Shown piece after piece: positions 1 through 5,943 of a stretch of 6,623 nt of DNA; the first letter of the stretch is position 1, and each line of letters begins with the position of its first letter. A model generated the notes under the pieces. That model was not told the DNA's origin. It did no database searches and saw only the letters and a program-made list of their open reading frames with translations. A program made the translations under genes and the position numbers. The stretch comes from an uncultured Lachnospira sp. (GTDB taxonomy: Bacteria; Bacillota; Clostridia; Lachnospirales; Lachnospiraceae): contig CAMVRH010000053.1 of the NCBI GenBank assembly GCA_947169835.1, positions 1-6,623 on the forward strand, read 5' to 3'.

Positions 1-482
1 GAATGGCTGACTACACATTAGATGAGGTACTAAGTAACCGCGACAAAGAAAACAGTTGTATCGTTGTTTTAGATAAAATTCAAGATCCAGGAAACCTTGG
101 AACAATTATTAGAACTGGAGAGGGTGCTGGTATCAGTGCAGTAGTTATGAGTTCTGATACAGTAGATCTTTATAATCCAAAAGTTATTCGCTCAACTATG
201 GGTTCAATATTTAGAGTGCCATGTGTGATAGTAGATGACCTAGAAGCAGCAGTTAACGAGATGAAGACTAGCGGTGTTACAACATACGCAGCACACTTGG
301 ACGGTGAAGAGATATCAAGTGTTGAGTTGGCAAATGATAGAGCATTCTTGATTGGAAACGAGGCAAACGGCCTAAGTGATGAAGTGGCAAGTTTGGCTGA
401 TAAAAAAATAAAGATTCCAATGGAAGGTGAAGTAGAATCTCTAAATGCAGCAGTAGCCACAGCTATTTTAATCTATAGATAA
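1..482 (+). CDS. SpoU/TrmH-family 23S rRNA 2'-O-methyltransferase, C-terminal part (5' end outside window)
   Basis: This is the SAM-dependent SPOUT catalytic domain that 2'-O-methylates a ribose in rRNA. All three SpoU motifs are visible, numbering from the Met at position 3: motif 1 around residues 24-43 (DPGNLGTIIRT with Arg37), motif 2 at 114-125 (FLIGNEANGLS, Glu120), and motif 3 at 138-152 (IPMEGEVESLNAAVA, with the SLN that helps form the knot). The DLYNPKVIRSTMGSIF stretch (about 55-70) is typical of the YsgA-like branch, which in Bacillus is reported to modify the 23S A-loop. That target assignment is from memory and not certain. Full-length members are about 240-280 residues with an N-terminal substrate-binding domain. 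Only 159 residues are seen, so the Met at position 3 is probably internal and the gene starts upstream. It ends at TAA 480-482. The alternatives are RlmB or another TrmH paralogue. Confidence 0.9.
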   Translation, partial: MADYTLDEVLSNRDKENSCIVVLDKIQDPGNLGTIIRTGEGAGISAVVMSSDTVDLYNPKVIRSTMGSIFRVPCVIVDDLEAAVNEMKTSGVTTYAAHLDGEEISSVELANDRAFLIGNEANGLSDEVASLADKKIKIPMEGEVESLNAAVATAILIYR

Positions 483-486
483 TATA

Positions 487-505
487 ATCACATATTGTAT
501 GTGAT
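487..505. repeat. 7-bp inverted repeat overlapping a -35 box
   Basis: The arms ATCACAT (487-493) and ATGTGAT (499-505) are perfect reverse complements separated by 5 nt. The repeat begins 5 nt after the stop codon of the methyltransferase gene and covers the -35 element TTGTAT (495-500) of the next promoter. It could be a weak terminator stem for the upstream gene, but an A/T mixture follows instead of a T run. It could equally be an operator for a regulator blocking the -35 region. The sequence alone does not decide between these. Confidence 0.4.
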
Positions 506-523
506 AATAATATATGTTATAAT
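495..523 (+). promoter_or_regulatory. Sigma-A-type promoter for the GH18 lipoprotein-tadA unit
   Basis: The -35 box TTGTAT (495-500) lies 17 nt before a perfect -10 box TATAAT (518-523). The expected start of transcription is near G529-A531. This leaves an untranslated leader of about 145 nt before the ATG at 676. It is the only clear promoter before the lipoprotein gene, and tadA has no separate promoter, so both genes probably depend on it. Confidence 0.75.
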
Positions 524-528
524 GAATC

Positions 529-660
529 GGAACAGAACAAATCTAAAGGTGAACAACAACTAGAAGGTTAATACATTACGGGCTTGACCTTCTATAAAGG
601 AGTTCCCTGCGAGTTTAACGACTTGTATGTGCCGGTGCAAAAGCGCCGGCACTTTAAAAA
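529..660 (+). ncRNA. Candidate structured 5' leader RNA of unknown class
   Basis: The predicted transcript start is followed by about 130 nt with several mutually compatible helices. The 5' end GGAAC (529-533) can pair with GTTCC (602-606). TAGAAGGT (561-568) pairs perfectly with ACCTTCTA (587-594), enclosing an 18-nt loop. ATACA in that loop (571-575) can pair with TGTAT (624-628) as a pseudoknot. The leader ends in a 10-bp GC-rich hairpin (629-652). An alternative stem uses GGG 580-582 with CCC 605-607 and CCTT 588-591 with AAGG 597-600, and it excludes the 561-594 hairpin. Competing folds before a ribosome-binding site are what a cis-regulatory RNA would show. I could not match it to a riboswitch consensus I know. 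It may instead be an ordinary leader or an independent small RNA. Confidence 0.4.
629..652 (+). promoter_or_regulatory. GC-rich 10-bp hairpin just before the ribosome-binding site
   Basis: The arms 629-638 and 643-652 pair over all ten positions (one U-G at 636/645) with an AAAA loop. Only three T residues follow (653-655), then an A run, so this is a poor intrinsic terminator. CCGG at 632-635 or 646-649 could alternatively pair with the CCGG that overlaps the Shine-Dalgarno region (663-666), although only over 4 bp. The likely roles are attenuation, mRNA stabilisation or part of the leader fold. Confidence 0.5.
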
Positions 661-675
661 TACCGGAGGATAAAT

Positions 676-2448
676 ATGAAATCATTTTTAAAACGAACAA
701 TAGTGTTGGTACTAGCGCTATCTATGGTATTTGGCGTTGCCGGATGTGATTTATTTAAGAAAACTAATAAAGGTCATACGGATCTTTTCTGGTACATGAA
801 TTTGACTGAAGAAAAAGAGGGCGGCAAAGAAGTTAAGTTCACTTCGAACGAAGGTGAAGTGGCAGCTGTGGCGCTAGAAGATAGTTATGCCGAGGAATAC
901 GGCATTGTCAAAAACGGAGACTGCTTTGTAAACATCGACAGTTTAAAGAGCGGTGTGGATGACAGATTCTACTATGATAAAAATGAGAAACTTGTAATGT
1001 TCACTAACGCAACAGAAGTTATTACATCTGAAGTTGGAAAGAATGCACTTACAAACGGCGAAGAGAAGGATTATCAGATTTCCTTCGTCGAAAACGGAAA
1101 GTGCTATGTAAATATGGACTTTGTGACAGACTGCATAAGCGCTGAGTATAAATTATTTGAACCAAAGAAGAAATGTCCAGCTATCATAAGCCTAAACTAC
1201 AAAACAGGAAAAGTGAAAGAGGCTACTTTGGACGATGACATAGAGATGAGAACAAATGGCGACTACCAGAACCTCATCGTCAAAGACCTTAAGGAAGGCA
1301 CTAAGATTAAGATTATTGAAGAGGGTGAAAACTGGGATAAAGTAAAAGCCGAAGGCGGAATAATCGGTTTTGTTCCAACTAAATATGTAGAAGATATCAA
1401 GACAGTAGAATCTGTATATAAGAGCGATGAAGACACATACAATCACCAACTAATTAAAGATGGTGTAAATATGGTTTGGGATGCAGTTTATAATCAATCT
1501 GCAAATGCAAATCTTAAAAATGATGTAAAACATGTAAAGGGAGTAAATGTTATTTCTCCTACATGGTTTGAAATGGAAAGTAAGACTGGTGGTCTTGTTT
1601 CAAGGGCGAGTGAAGACTACATAAAGACTGCCCATAAAAACGGAATGGAAGTTTGGGCTCTTTTGGATGACTTTAAGAGCAAGAAGATTAGCCACTACGT
1701 TCTAAATCATACAAGCTCACGTAAGAGATTAATCTCTAGTTTGATGGACAGTATTGATGGCTTAGGAGTAGATGGAATTAACATTGACTTTGAGTTTGTT
1801 ACTGAGAGTGTTGCTAAAGATTACTTACAGTTCTTAAGAGAAATGTCAGTAGAGTGTAGAAAGAATAGAATTACTTTGTCGGTGGATAACTATGCTGCGA
1901 TGGGACATACAGCATATTACGACTGGAAGCAGCAGTATAAGATTGCAGACTATGTAATCTTTATGAATTATGACGAACACAATGCGGGTGATGATGAAGC
2001 AGGATCTGTATCTTCACTAGAGTTTATGGAAAATGCAATCACAAATTCAGTTGAGCAGATTGGTGAGTCAAATAGAGTTATCAACGGAATTCCATTCTTC
2101 ACACGACTTTGGGAGATGACTCCAGAAGGCAAAGGCACAAACAAAGGAACATATGTGGAAGACGCAGTGGATGGAAATTACTATTTAAATTCACAGGCGC
2201 TCACAATGAACAAAGCAGAGAAAGCTTACAAAGATGCTAAAGCAAAACCATCGTTTGATAAAGCTACTGGTCAAAACTATGTGACATGGGATAAAGGAAA
2301 TACTACTTATCAGATGTGGTTAGAAGACGAAACTTCAATCAAATCTAGACTAGAACTAACAAAGAAATATAAACTAGGTGGTAATGCGTACTGGGCATTA
2401 GGTCAGGAAAAAGATAGCATTTGGAATACAATAGAAGCGAATAAATAA
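676..2448 (+). CDS. YaaH-like GH18 family glycosidase lipoprotein with stalk-like and SH3 domains
   Basis: This is a 590-residue surface protein that probably hydrolyses, or only binds, aminosugar glycans such as peptidoglycan or chitin-like chains. It opens with a lipoprotein signal: positive residues, a hydrophobic stretch (9-22) and the lipobox VAGC with Cys24 as lipid anchor. Residues about 55-170 hold two similar units (VKNGDCFVNID at 78-88, VENGKCYVNMD at 138-148) resembling a copper-amine-oxidase-like N-terminal (stalk) domain. An SH3b-like domain follows (about 178-241). GH18 runs from about 264 to the end, with the catalytic motif DGINIDFE (366-373, proton-donor Glu373), MNYDEH (430-435) and a late barrel Trp573. 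The Asn at position 4 of the DxxDxDxE motif is, as I recall, common in the spore-type YaaH/YdhD branch. GGAGG (665-669) lies 6 nt before the ATG. The stop touches the tadA start. The order GH18-tadA matches Bacillus, where yaaH lies just upstream. The substrate is inferred. Confidence 0.85.
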   Translation: MKSFLKRTIVLVLALSMVFGVAGCDLFKKTNKGHTDLFWYMNLTEEKEGGKEVKFTSNEGEVAAVALEDSYAEEYGIVKNGDCFVNIDSLKSGVDDRFYYDKNEKLVMFTNATEVITSEVGKNALTNGEEKDYQISFVENGKCYVNMDFVTDCISAEYKLFEPKKKCPAIISLNYKTGKVKEATLDDDIEMRTNGDYQNLIVKDLKEGTKIKIIEEGENWDKVKAEGGIIGFVPTKYVEDIKTVESVYKSDEDTYNHQLIKDGVNMVWDAVYNQSANANLKNDVKHVKGVNVISPTWFEMESKTGGLVSRASEDYIKTAHKNGMEVWALLDDFKSKKISHYVLNHTSSRKRLISSLMDSIDGLGVDGINIDFEFVTESVAKDYLQFLREMSVECRKNRITLSVDNYAAMGHTAYYDWKQQYKIADYVIFMNYDEHNAGDDEAGSVSSLEFMENAITNSVEQIGESNRVINGIPFFTRLWEMTPEGKGTNKGTYVEDAVDGNYYLNSQALTMNKAEKAYKDAKAKPSFDKATGQNYVTWDKGNTTYQMWLEDETSIKSRLELTKKYKLGGNAYWALGQEKDSIWNTIEANK

Positions 2449-2901
2449 ATGAAAGAAAAATATATGAGAGAGGCTTTAAAGGAAGCCGAGAAAGCAAGAA
2501 AACTAAATGAAGTTCCAATTGGTTGTGTCATAGTAAATGATGGTAAGATTATTGGGCGTGGATACAACCGCAGGATGAAAGATAAAAATACTTTGTCGCA
2601 CGCGGAACTAAATGCTATTAAGAAAGCTAGCAAGAAACTAAAAGACTGGCGTCTGGATGATTGCGAGATGTATGTAACTACAGAGCCTTGTCAGATGTGT
2701 GCTGGAGCGATAGTGCAGTCAAGAATTAAGAAAGTATATATTGGTTGTATGAATCCAAAGGCTGGATGCGCTGGCTCTATTATGAATTTGCTCCAAGTTG
2801 AAGAATTCAACCACCAGGTTGAAATTGAAAGTGGAGTGTTAGAAGAAGAATGCAGTGGCATTCTAAAAGATTACTTTAAAGAATTGCGCAATAATAAATA
2901 A
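2449..2901 (+). CDS. tadA: tRNA(Arg) wobble adenosine deaminase TadA
   Basis: TadA deaminates A34 of tRNA-Arg(ACG) to inosine, which lets one tRNA read several CGN codons. It is a cytoplasmic zinc enzyme, usually a dimer. The 150-residue product is full length for the family. It shows the zinc and catalytic HAE motif (His51, Glu53 as proton shuttle) and PCQMC (Cys81, Cys84 as zinc ligands). The N-terminal MREALKEAEKARKLNEVPIGCVIV stretch and NPKAGCAGSIMNLL (about 102-115) also fit TadA better than a cytidine or guanine deaminase. The ATG at 2449 follows the previous TAA directly, and only a weak GAAG-like Shine-Dalgarno is present, so translation is probably coupled to the GH18 gene. A start at Met6 is possible but would shorten the conserved first helix. 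The last codons contain the promoter of the following SRP RNA. Confidence 0.96.
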   Translation: MKEKYMREALKEAEKARKLNEVPIGCVIVNDGKIIGRGYNRRMKDKNTLSHAELNAIKKASKKLKDWRLDDCEMYVTTEPCQMCAGAIVQSRIKKVYIGCMNPKAGCAGSIMNLLQVEEFNHQVEIESGVLEEECSGILKDYFKELRNNK

Positions 2902-2912
2902 TCGTATATAAT
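2884..2912 (+). promoter_or_regulatory. Promoter of the SRP RNA, overlapping the 3' end of tadA
   Basis: A perfect -10 box TATAAT (2907-2912) is preceded by TTGCGC (2884-2889) at a 17-nt spacing. The -35 box keeps only the TTG core and lies inside the last tadA codons. The predicted start, near G2919, is exactly where the 5' strand of the RNA's terminal helix begins, which supports the assignment. Confidence 0.7.
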
Positions 2913-2918
2913 GATTTA

Positions 2919-3181
2919 GTCGCGCAGCCGGGGAAGTAGCGGATCCCTTTACCTGAAGTCCGCTTTAGCAGGGGTGATGATTTGCCTCGGGTTTAGATGG
3001 TAAGGCTGCCCTTTATAAGCGATGTTGACGTTTGGGTCTTATGCATTAGAACTCTATGAACCGTGTCAGGTCAGGAATGAAGCAGCACTAAGTAGATAAT
3101 TCTAAGTGACATGAGGGTGCCTAGACCGAGTTGGCTGTAGAGGTAACGCTTATGATTTACTCACAAAGCAAGTCGCGCGAT
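2919..3181 (+). ncRNA. ffs/scr: Large Bacillus-type signal recognition particle RNA (scRNA, with Alu domain)
   Basis: This is the RNA scaffold of the signal recognition particle. It binds Ffh and directs ribosomes making membrane and secreted proteins to FtsY. The diagnostic element is the helix-8 apex at 3067-3085, CAGGTCAGGAATGAAGCAG, with the GGAA tetraloop at 3074-3077. The length (about 263 nt), the 5' Alu-type segment (AGTAGCGGA near 2935, paired TCCGC near 2959) and TGTTGACGTTTGGGTC (3023-3038) match the long Gram-positive form. GTCGCGC (2919-2925) and GCGCGAT (3175-3181) close the molecule with 7 bp. The tetraloop's closing pair is A-U (3073/3078) rather than the usual C-G. Its place between tadA and dnaX is the same as in Bacillus. 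The ends are estimated from the pairing and the promoter. Confidence 0.95.
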
Positions 3182-3184
3182 ATT

Positions 3185-3217
3185 AAAAAGTAGGATGATG
3201 ATTCATCCTACTTTTTT
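3185..3217 (+). terminator. Intrinsic terminator of the SRP RNA
   Basis: A perfect 14-bp stem (3185-3198 with 3203-3216) has a 4-nt TGAT loop and a run of six T residues (3212-3217). It starts only 4 nt after the predicted last base of the SRP RNA. It would also stop any read-through from the lipoprotein-tadA unit, so it separates that unit from the dnaX operon. Confidence 0.93.
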
Positions 3218-3262
3218 AATGAAAAAAGACCCGAATTTCGTCAAAAAAGCCGTTTTTCTATC

Positions 3263-3291
3263 TTGAATGAGACCCCAGAATATTATATAAT
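3263..3291 (+). promoter_or_regulatory. Promoter of the dnaX-ybaB-recR operon
   Basis: TTGAAT (3263-3268) and a perfect TATAAT (3286-3291) are 17 nt apart. Transcription should start near A3298, giving a leader of about 70 nt. The leader can form a weak hairpin with GGTGT (3301-3305) paired to ACACC (3329-3333). It has a purine-rich AAGGAAAGG ribosome-binding site (3353-3361) before the ATG at 3368. Confidence 0.75.
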
Positions 3292-3367
3292 ATTTCCAAA
3301 GGTGTGTGCGCAGGTCAAAATTGCTACAACACCGATAAATTAAGGGGATTTTAAGGAAAGGGACGTC

Positions 3368-4981
3368 ATGTCTTATCAAGCATTATATAGAAAATTTAGA
3401 CCTAATACTTTTGACGAAGTAAAGGGACAAGACCATATAGTTACGACTCTTAAAAATCAGATCAATTCTGATAGAATAGGACACGCTTACCTTTTCTGTG
3501 GAACACGTGGAACAGGTAAAACTAGTGTAGCTAAAATTTTGGCGCGCGCGGTTAACTGTGAAAATCCTCAGGACGGAAGTCCATGTATGGAGTGCGAGAC
3601 TTGTAAGACTTCAGAGGGTGGAAGCGCTCCTAACATCATCGAGATGGATGCCGCATCTAACAACGGTGTGGATGATGTAAGACAAATTATTGAAGAGATT
3701 CAGTACTCACCAACAGTGGGTAAATATACAGTATATATTATTGACGAGGTACATATGTTGTCTGGTCCAGCGTTTAATGCACTTTTGAAAACGCTAGAAG
3801 AACCACCAGCATATGTTATTTTTATACTTGCAACTACGGAACCTCATAAGATTCCAGTTACTATTCTTTCTAGATGTCAAAGATATGATTTCAAGCGTAT
3901 CTCTATTGAGACTATCGTAGACAGACTACAAGAGTTGATGGACAAAGAGGGAATAAGCGTAGATGAAAAAGCACTTCGCTATATTGCAAAAGTGGCTGAC
4001 GGCTCTATGCGTGACGCATTAAGTTTGCTTGATCAGTGTATAGCTTTCTACTCAGACCAGGAGCTCACATACGAAAAAGTGTTAGAGGTTTTGGGCGCTG
4101 TGGACAGTGAAGTATTCAGTCGCTTGATTAGATGCATTATCCAAGGCGATGTCGCAAGCACTATGAAGATTTTGGATGAGGTTGTTATCCAAGGTCGTGA
4201 GCTTGGTCAGTTTGTAAATGACTTCATCTGGTATTTGAGAAACCTTATGCTCGTCAAAGGATCCGAAGATGCTATGGAAGTGATTGATGCTCCAATGGAG
4301 AGAATCGAAGCGCTTAAAGAAGAGTCCGAGATGGTAGACAATGAATCTGTTATGAGATATATCAGAGTACTATCAGAGACAGCTGCACAGATTAAATATT
4401 CAGATCAAAAGAGAGTGCTTCTTGAGATTGCACTTATTAAACTTAACACTCCAGCTATGGAAAACGATTACGAATCATTAGTAAACAGAATTTCAGTTTT
4501 GGAAAATAAAATTGAAAGTGGAAATATAAAAGTAGATGCTGCTCCAGTTAGAAGAGCAAATGCTGAAGTGGTTACAAATGGTAATCCTTTGCCGGAGGCG
4601 GATGAACCTATCGAAGCGCCAAAGGAAGAACCAAAGGAGGAGCCTGTAGATAAAGCAGTGCCAGAGGATGTGCAGTATGTAGCTGACAACTGGAATATGG
4701 TTCTAAATCATATGAGTCCTTTGGAGAAGGCTAATTTTAGAAAAGTCTCACTTGCTGTTAAGGGCGATGATACACTGCTTATTGTGTTTGAACCTAACGA
4801 TATAATGTATGGCGAGTGTAATACTGTAGAGATGATGGACATGATTAACACCATCATTAAAGAACAGATTAAAAAAGATGTTCAAGTCGAGATGACTCAA
4901 AAGAAATCAAGTGGAAACGAAAACTATTTTCAGATTATTTCATCTAAAATAGATCTAGAAATCGAGGAGGAAGATTTTTAA
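3368..4981 (+). CDS. dnaX: DNA polymerase III subunit tau/gamma (clamp loader ATPase)
   Basis: DnaX is the ATPase of the clamp loader that opens the beta clamp and places it on primed DNA. The long tau form also ties the loader to the polymerase and helicase. The AAA+ core is complete: Walker A GTRGTGKT (45-52), zinc-binding Cys64, Cys73, Cys76 and Cys79, Walker B VYIIDEVH (122-129, Asp126 and Glu127), the ATTEPHKIP sensor-1 region (155-163), the SRC arginine finger (Arg169) and the sensor-2 region GSMRDA (Arg215). Domain III follows to about residue 365. After it comes a charged, proline-rich linker with two KEEP-like repeats (about 418-427) and a C-terminal tau domain with a [10 protein letters not shown] segment. 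The 537-residue length is ordinary for Clostridia. I see no convincing frameshift signal for a separate gamma form. Its stop overlaps the next start by one base. Confidence 0.98.
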   Translation: MSYQALYRKFRPNTFDEVKGQDHIVTTLKNQINSDRIGHAYLFCGTRGTGKTSVAKILARAVNCENPQDGSPCMECETCKTSEGGSAPNIIEMDAASNNGVDDVRQIIEEIQYSPTVGKYTVYIIDEVHMLSGPAFNALLKTLEEPPAYVIFILATTEPHKIPVTILSRCQRYDFKRISIETIVDRLQELMDKEGISVDEKALRYIAKVADGSMRDALSLLDQCIAFYSDQELTYEKVLEVLGAVDSEVFSRLIRCIIQGDVASTMKILDEVVIQGRELGQFVNDFIWYLRNLMLVKGSEDAMEVIDAPMERIEALKEESEMVDNESVMRYIRVLSETAAQIKYSDQKRVLLEIALIKLNTPAMENDYESLVNRISVLENKIESGNIKVDAAPVRRANAEVVTNGNPLPEADEPIEAPKEEPKEEPVDKAVPEDVQYVADNWNMVLNHMSPLEKANFRKVSLAVKGDDTLLIVFEPNDIMYGECNTVEMMDMINTIIKEQIKKDVQVEMTQKKSSGNENYFQIISSKIDLEIEEEDF

Positions 4982-5319
4982 TGGCTAAGAAAGGCGGATT
5001 CCCAGGCGGTATGCCAGCTAACATGGGAAATTTAATGAAACAAGCTCAGAAAATGCAGCAGCAGATGGCTGAGGCTCAGGAAGAACTAGAGGCTAGTGAA
5101 TTCACAGCATCAGCAGGCGGCGGTGTTGTAGAAGTGACAGTGGGCGGAAATAAAGAAATTAAAAATATTAAGATAGATCCAGATGTAGTTGACCCTGAAG
5201 ATGTTGAGACATTGGAGGATTTGGTGACTGCAGCTGTGAACGAAGCTATCAGAAAGATGGAAGAGCAGACCCAGGAAGAGATGTCAAAGATTACTGGCGG
5301 AATGGGCGGCTTATTCTAA
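4981..5319 (+). CDS. YbaB/EbfC family nucleoid-associated DNA-binding protein
   Basis: This 112-residue protein belongs to the YbaB/EbfC family, homodimeric 'tweezer'-shaped proteins that bind DNA and coat the nucleoid. The exact cellular role is unsettled. The sequence has a Gly- and Met-rich start ([20 protein letters not shown]), a helix to about residue 37, the conserved core [27 protein letters not shown] (about 41-67), a [21 protein letters not shown] helix (about 72-92) and a Gly/Met-rich tail. The length is typical. The ATG shares its A with the dnaX stop (TAATG, 4979-4983), and GGAGG at 4966-4970 lies inside dnaX, so expression is probably coupled. Placement between dnaX and recR is conserved across bacteria and corresponds to Bacillus yaaK. 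Confidence 0.95.
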   Translation: MAKKGGFPGGMPANMGNLMKQAQKMQQQMAEAQEELEASEFTASAGGGVVEVTVGGNKEIKNIKIDPDVVDPEDVETLEDLVTAAVNEAIRKMEEQTQEEMSKITGGMGGLF

Positions 5320-5328
5320 GGAGCAAAA

Positions 5329-5925
5329 GTGGATTATTACAGTGGTTACATTACAAAGTTAATAGATGAATTATCAAGCCTTCCTGGAGTTGGTTCAAAA
5401 ACTGCGGGCAGACTTGCTTTTCATATATTGGATATGCCACAGGACGAAGTAGAGGGTTTGGCGAATGCTTTGGTGGAAGCAAAGAAGAATGTAAAATTCT
5501 GCAAATGCTGCCAGACTTTGACAGACCAGGAGATTTGTCCTATTTGTAGCAGCGAAGAACGTGATCAAAAAACTATCATGGTTGTTGAGACTACAAAGGA
5601 TATGGCTGCTTACGAGAGCGTGGGTGAGTATAAAGGTGTTTATCATGTTTTACATGGAGCTATCAATCCGATGGCTGGCATCACACAAAACGACATCCGC
5701 CTCAAAGAACTATTCGAGCGCTTAAAAGACGATGTGGACGAGGTTATTATCGCTACAAACTCAAGCGTGGAAGGTGAGGCCACAGCTATGTATATAAGCA
5801 AGGTGGTTAAACCTCTTGGAATTAAGGTCACAAGAATTGCCAGTGGTGTTCCGGTAGGTGGAGATTTAGAGTGTATTGACAATGTAACATTACTTCGTGC
5901 TTTGCAAGGACGTGTAACTATATAA
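5329..5925 (+). CDS. recR: Recombination mediator protein RecR
   Basis: RecR forms ring-like tetramers on DNA and, with RecO and RecF, helps load RecA at gaps. All parts of the 198-residue protein are present. The N-terminal helix-hairpin-helix is LPGVGSKTAGRLAFHIL (18-34). The C4 zinc finger uses Cys58, Cys61, Cys70 and Cys73. The Toprim domain runs from about residue 82, with Glu87, ATNSSVEGEATA and the C-terminal PVGGDLECIDNVTLLRALQGR. The start is GTG at 5329: AAGGAG (5318-5323), partly formed by the ybaB stop codon, lies 5 nt before it, and the MDYYSGYITKLIDELSSLPGVG beginning fits the family. The 9-nt gap to ybaB indicates the same transcript. An extra Cys60 lies next to the zinc ligands, and I attach no meaning to it. 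Confidence 0.97.
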   Translation: MDYYSGYITKLIDELSSLPGVGSKTAGRLAFHILDMPQDEVEGLANALVEAKKNVKFCKCCQTLTDQEICPICSSEERDQKTIMVVETTKDMAAYESVGEYKGVYHVLHGAINPMAGITQNDIRLKELFERLKDDVDEVIIATNSSVEGEATAMYISKVVKPLGIKVTRIASGVPVGGDLECIDNVTLLRALQGRVTI

Positions 5926-5943
5926 TCTTAAGAGGAATTGAAA

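Noticed and set aside
170..460. Minus-strand open frames within the methyltransferase, GH18, tadA, dnaX and recR genes
   Set aside because: They lie opposite well-supported genes and their translations show no recognisable family. I saw no convincing ribosome-binding sites for them. They are shadows of the plus-strand coding frames.
529..660. Leader RNA as a c-di-GMP-II, c-di-GMP-I, preQ1 or purine riboswitch
   Set aside because: Short resemblances exist (GGGC-TTGACC recalls part of c-di-GMP-II, and ACCTTCTATAAAGG loosely recalls preQ1-I). The required conserved blocks and their spacing are missing, so no class can be assigned by eye.
653..660. GC-rich hairpin at 629-652 as a strong intrinsic terminator
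   Set aside because: Only three T residues follow the stem, and an A run comes next. A strong terminator would need a longer U tract.
3218..3262. Small gene or extra RNA between the SRP terminator and the dnaX promoter
   Set aside because: The stretch is short and AT-rich, with no open frame or ribosome-binding site. The only pairing (A run against T run around GCCG) is trivial.
4615..4643. Short repeat CCAAAGGAAGAA/CCAAAGGAGGAG as a repeat element
   Set aside because: It simply encodes the KEEP-KEEP linker of DnaX. Such low-complexity linkers are normal between the AAA+ core and the tau domain.
4868..4880. A-run in dnaX as a programmed -1 frameshift site for the gamma subunit
   Set aside because: The run reads ATT AAA AAA GAT in frame, so the A AAA AAG heptamer is in the wrong phase. 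It lies near the C-terminus instead of after domain III, and I see no obvious downstream stem-loop or internal Shine-Dalgarno in the usual position.
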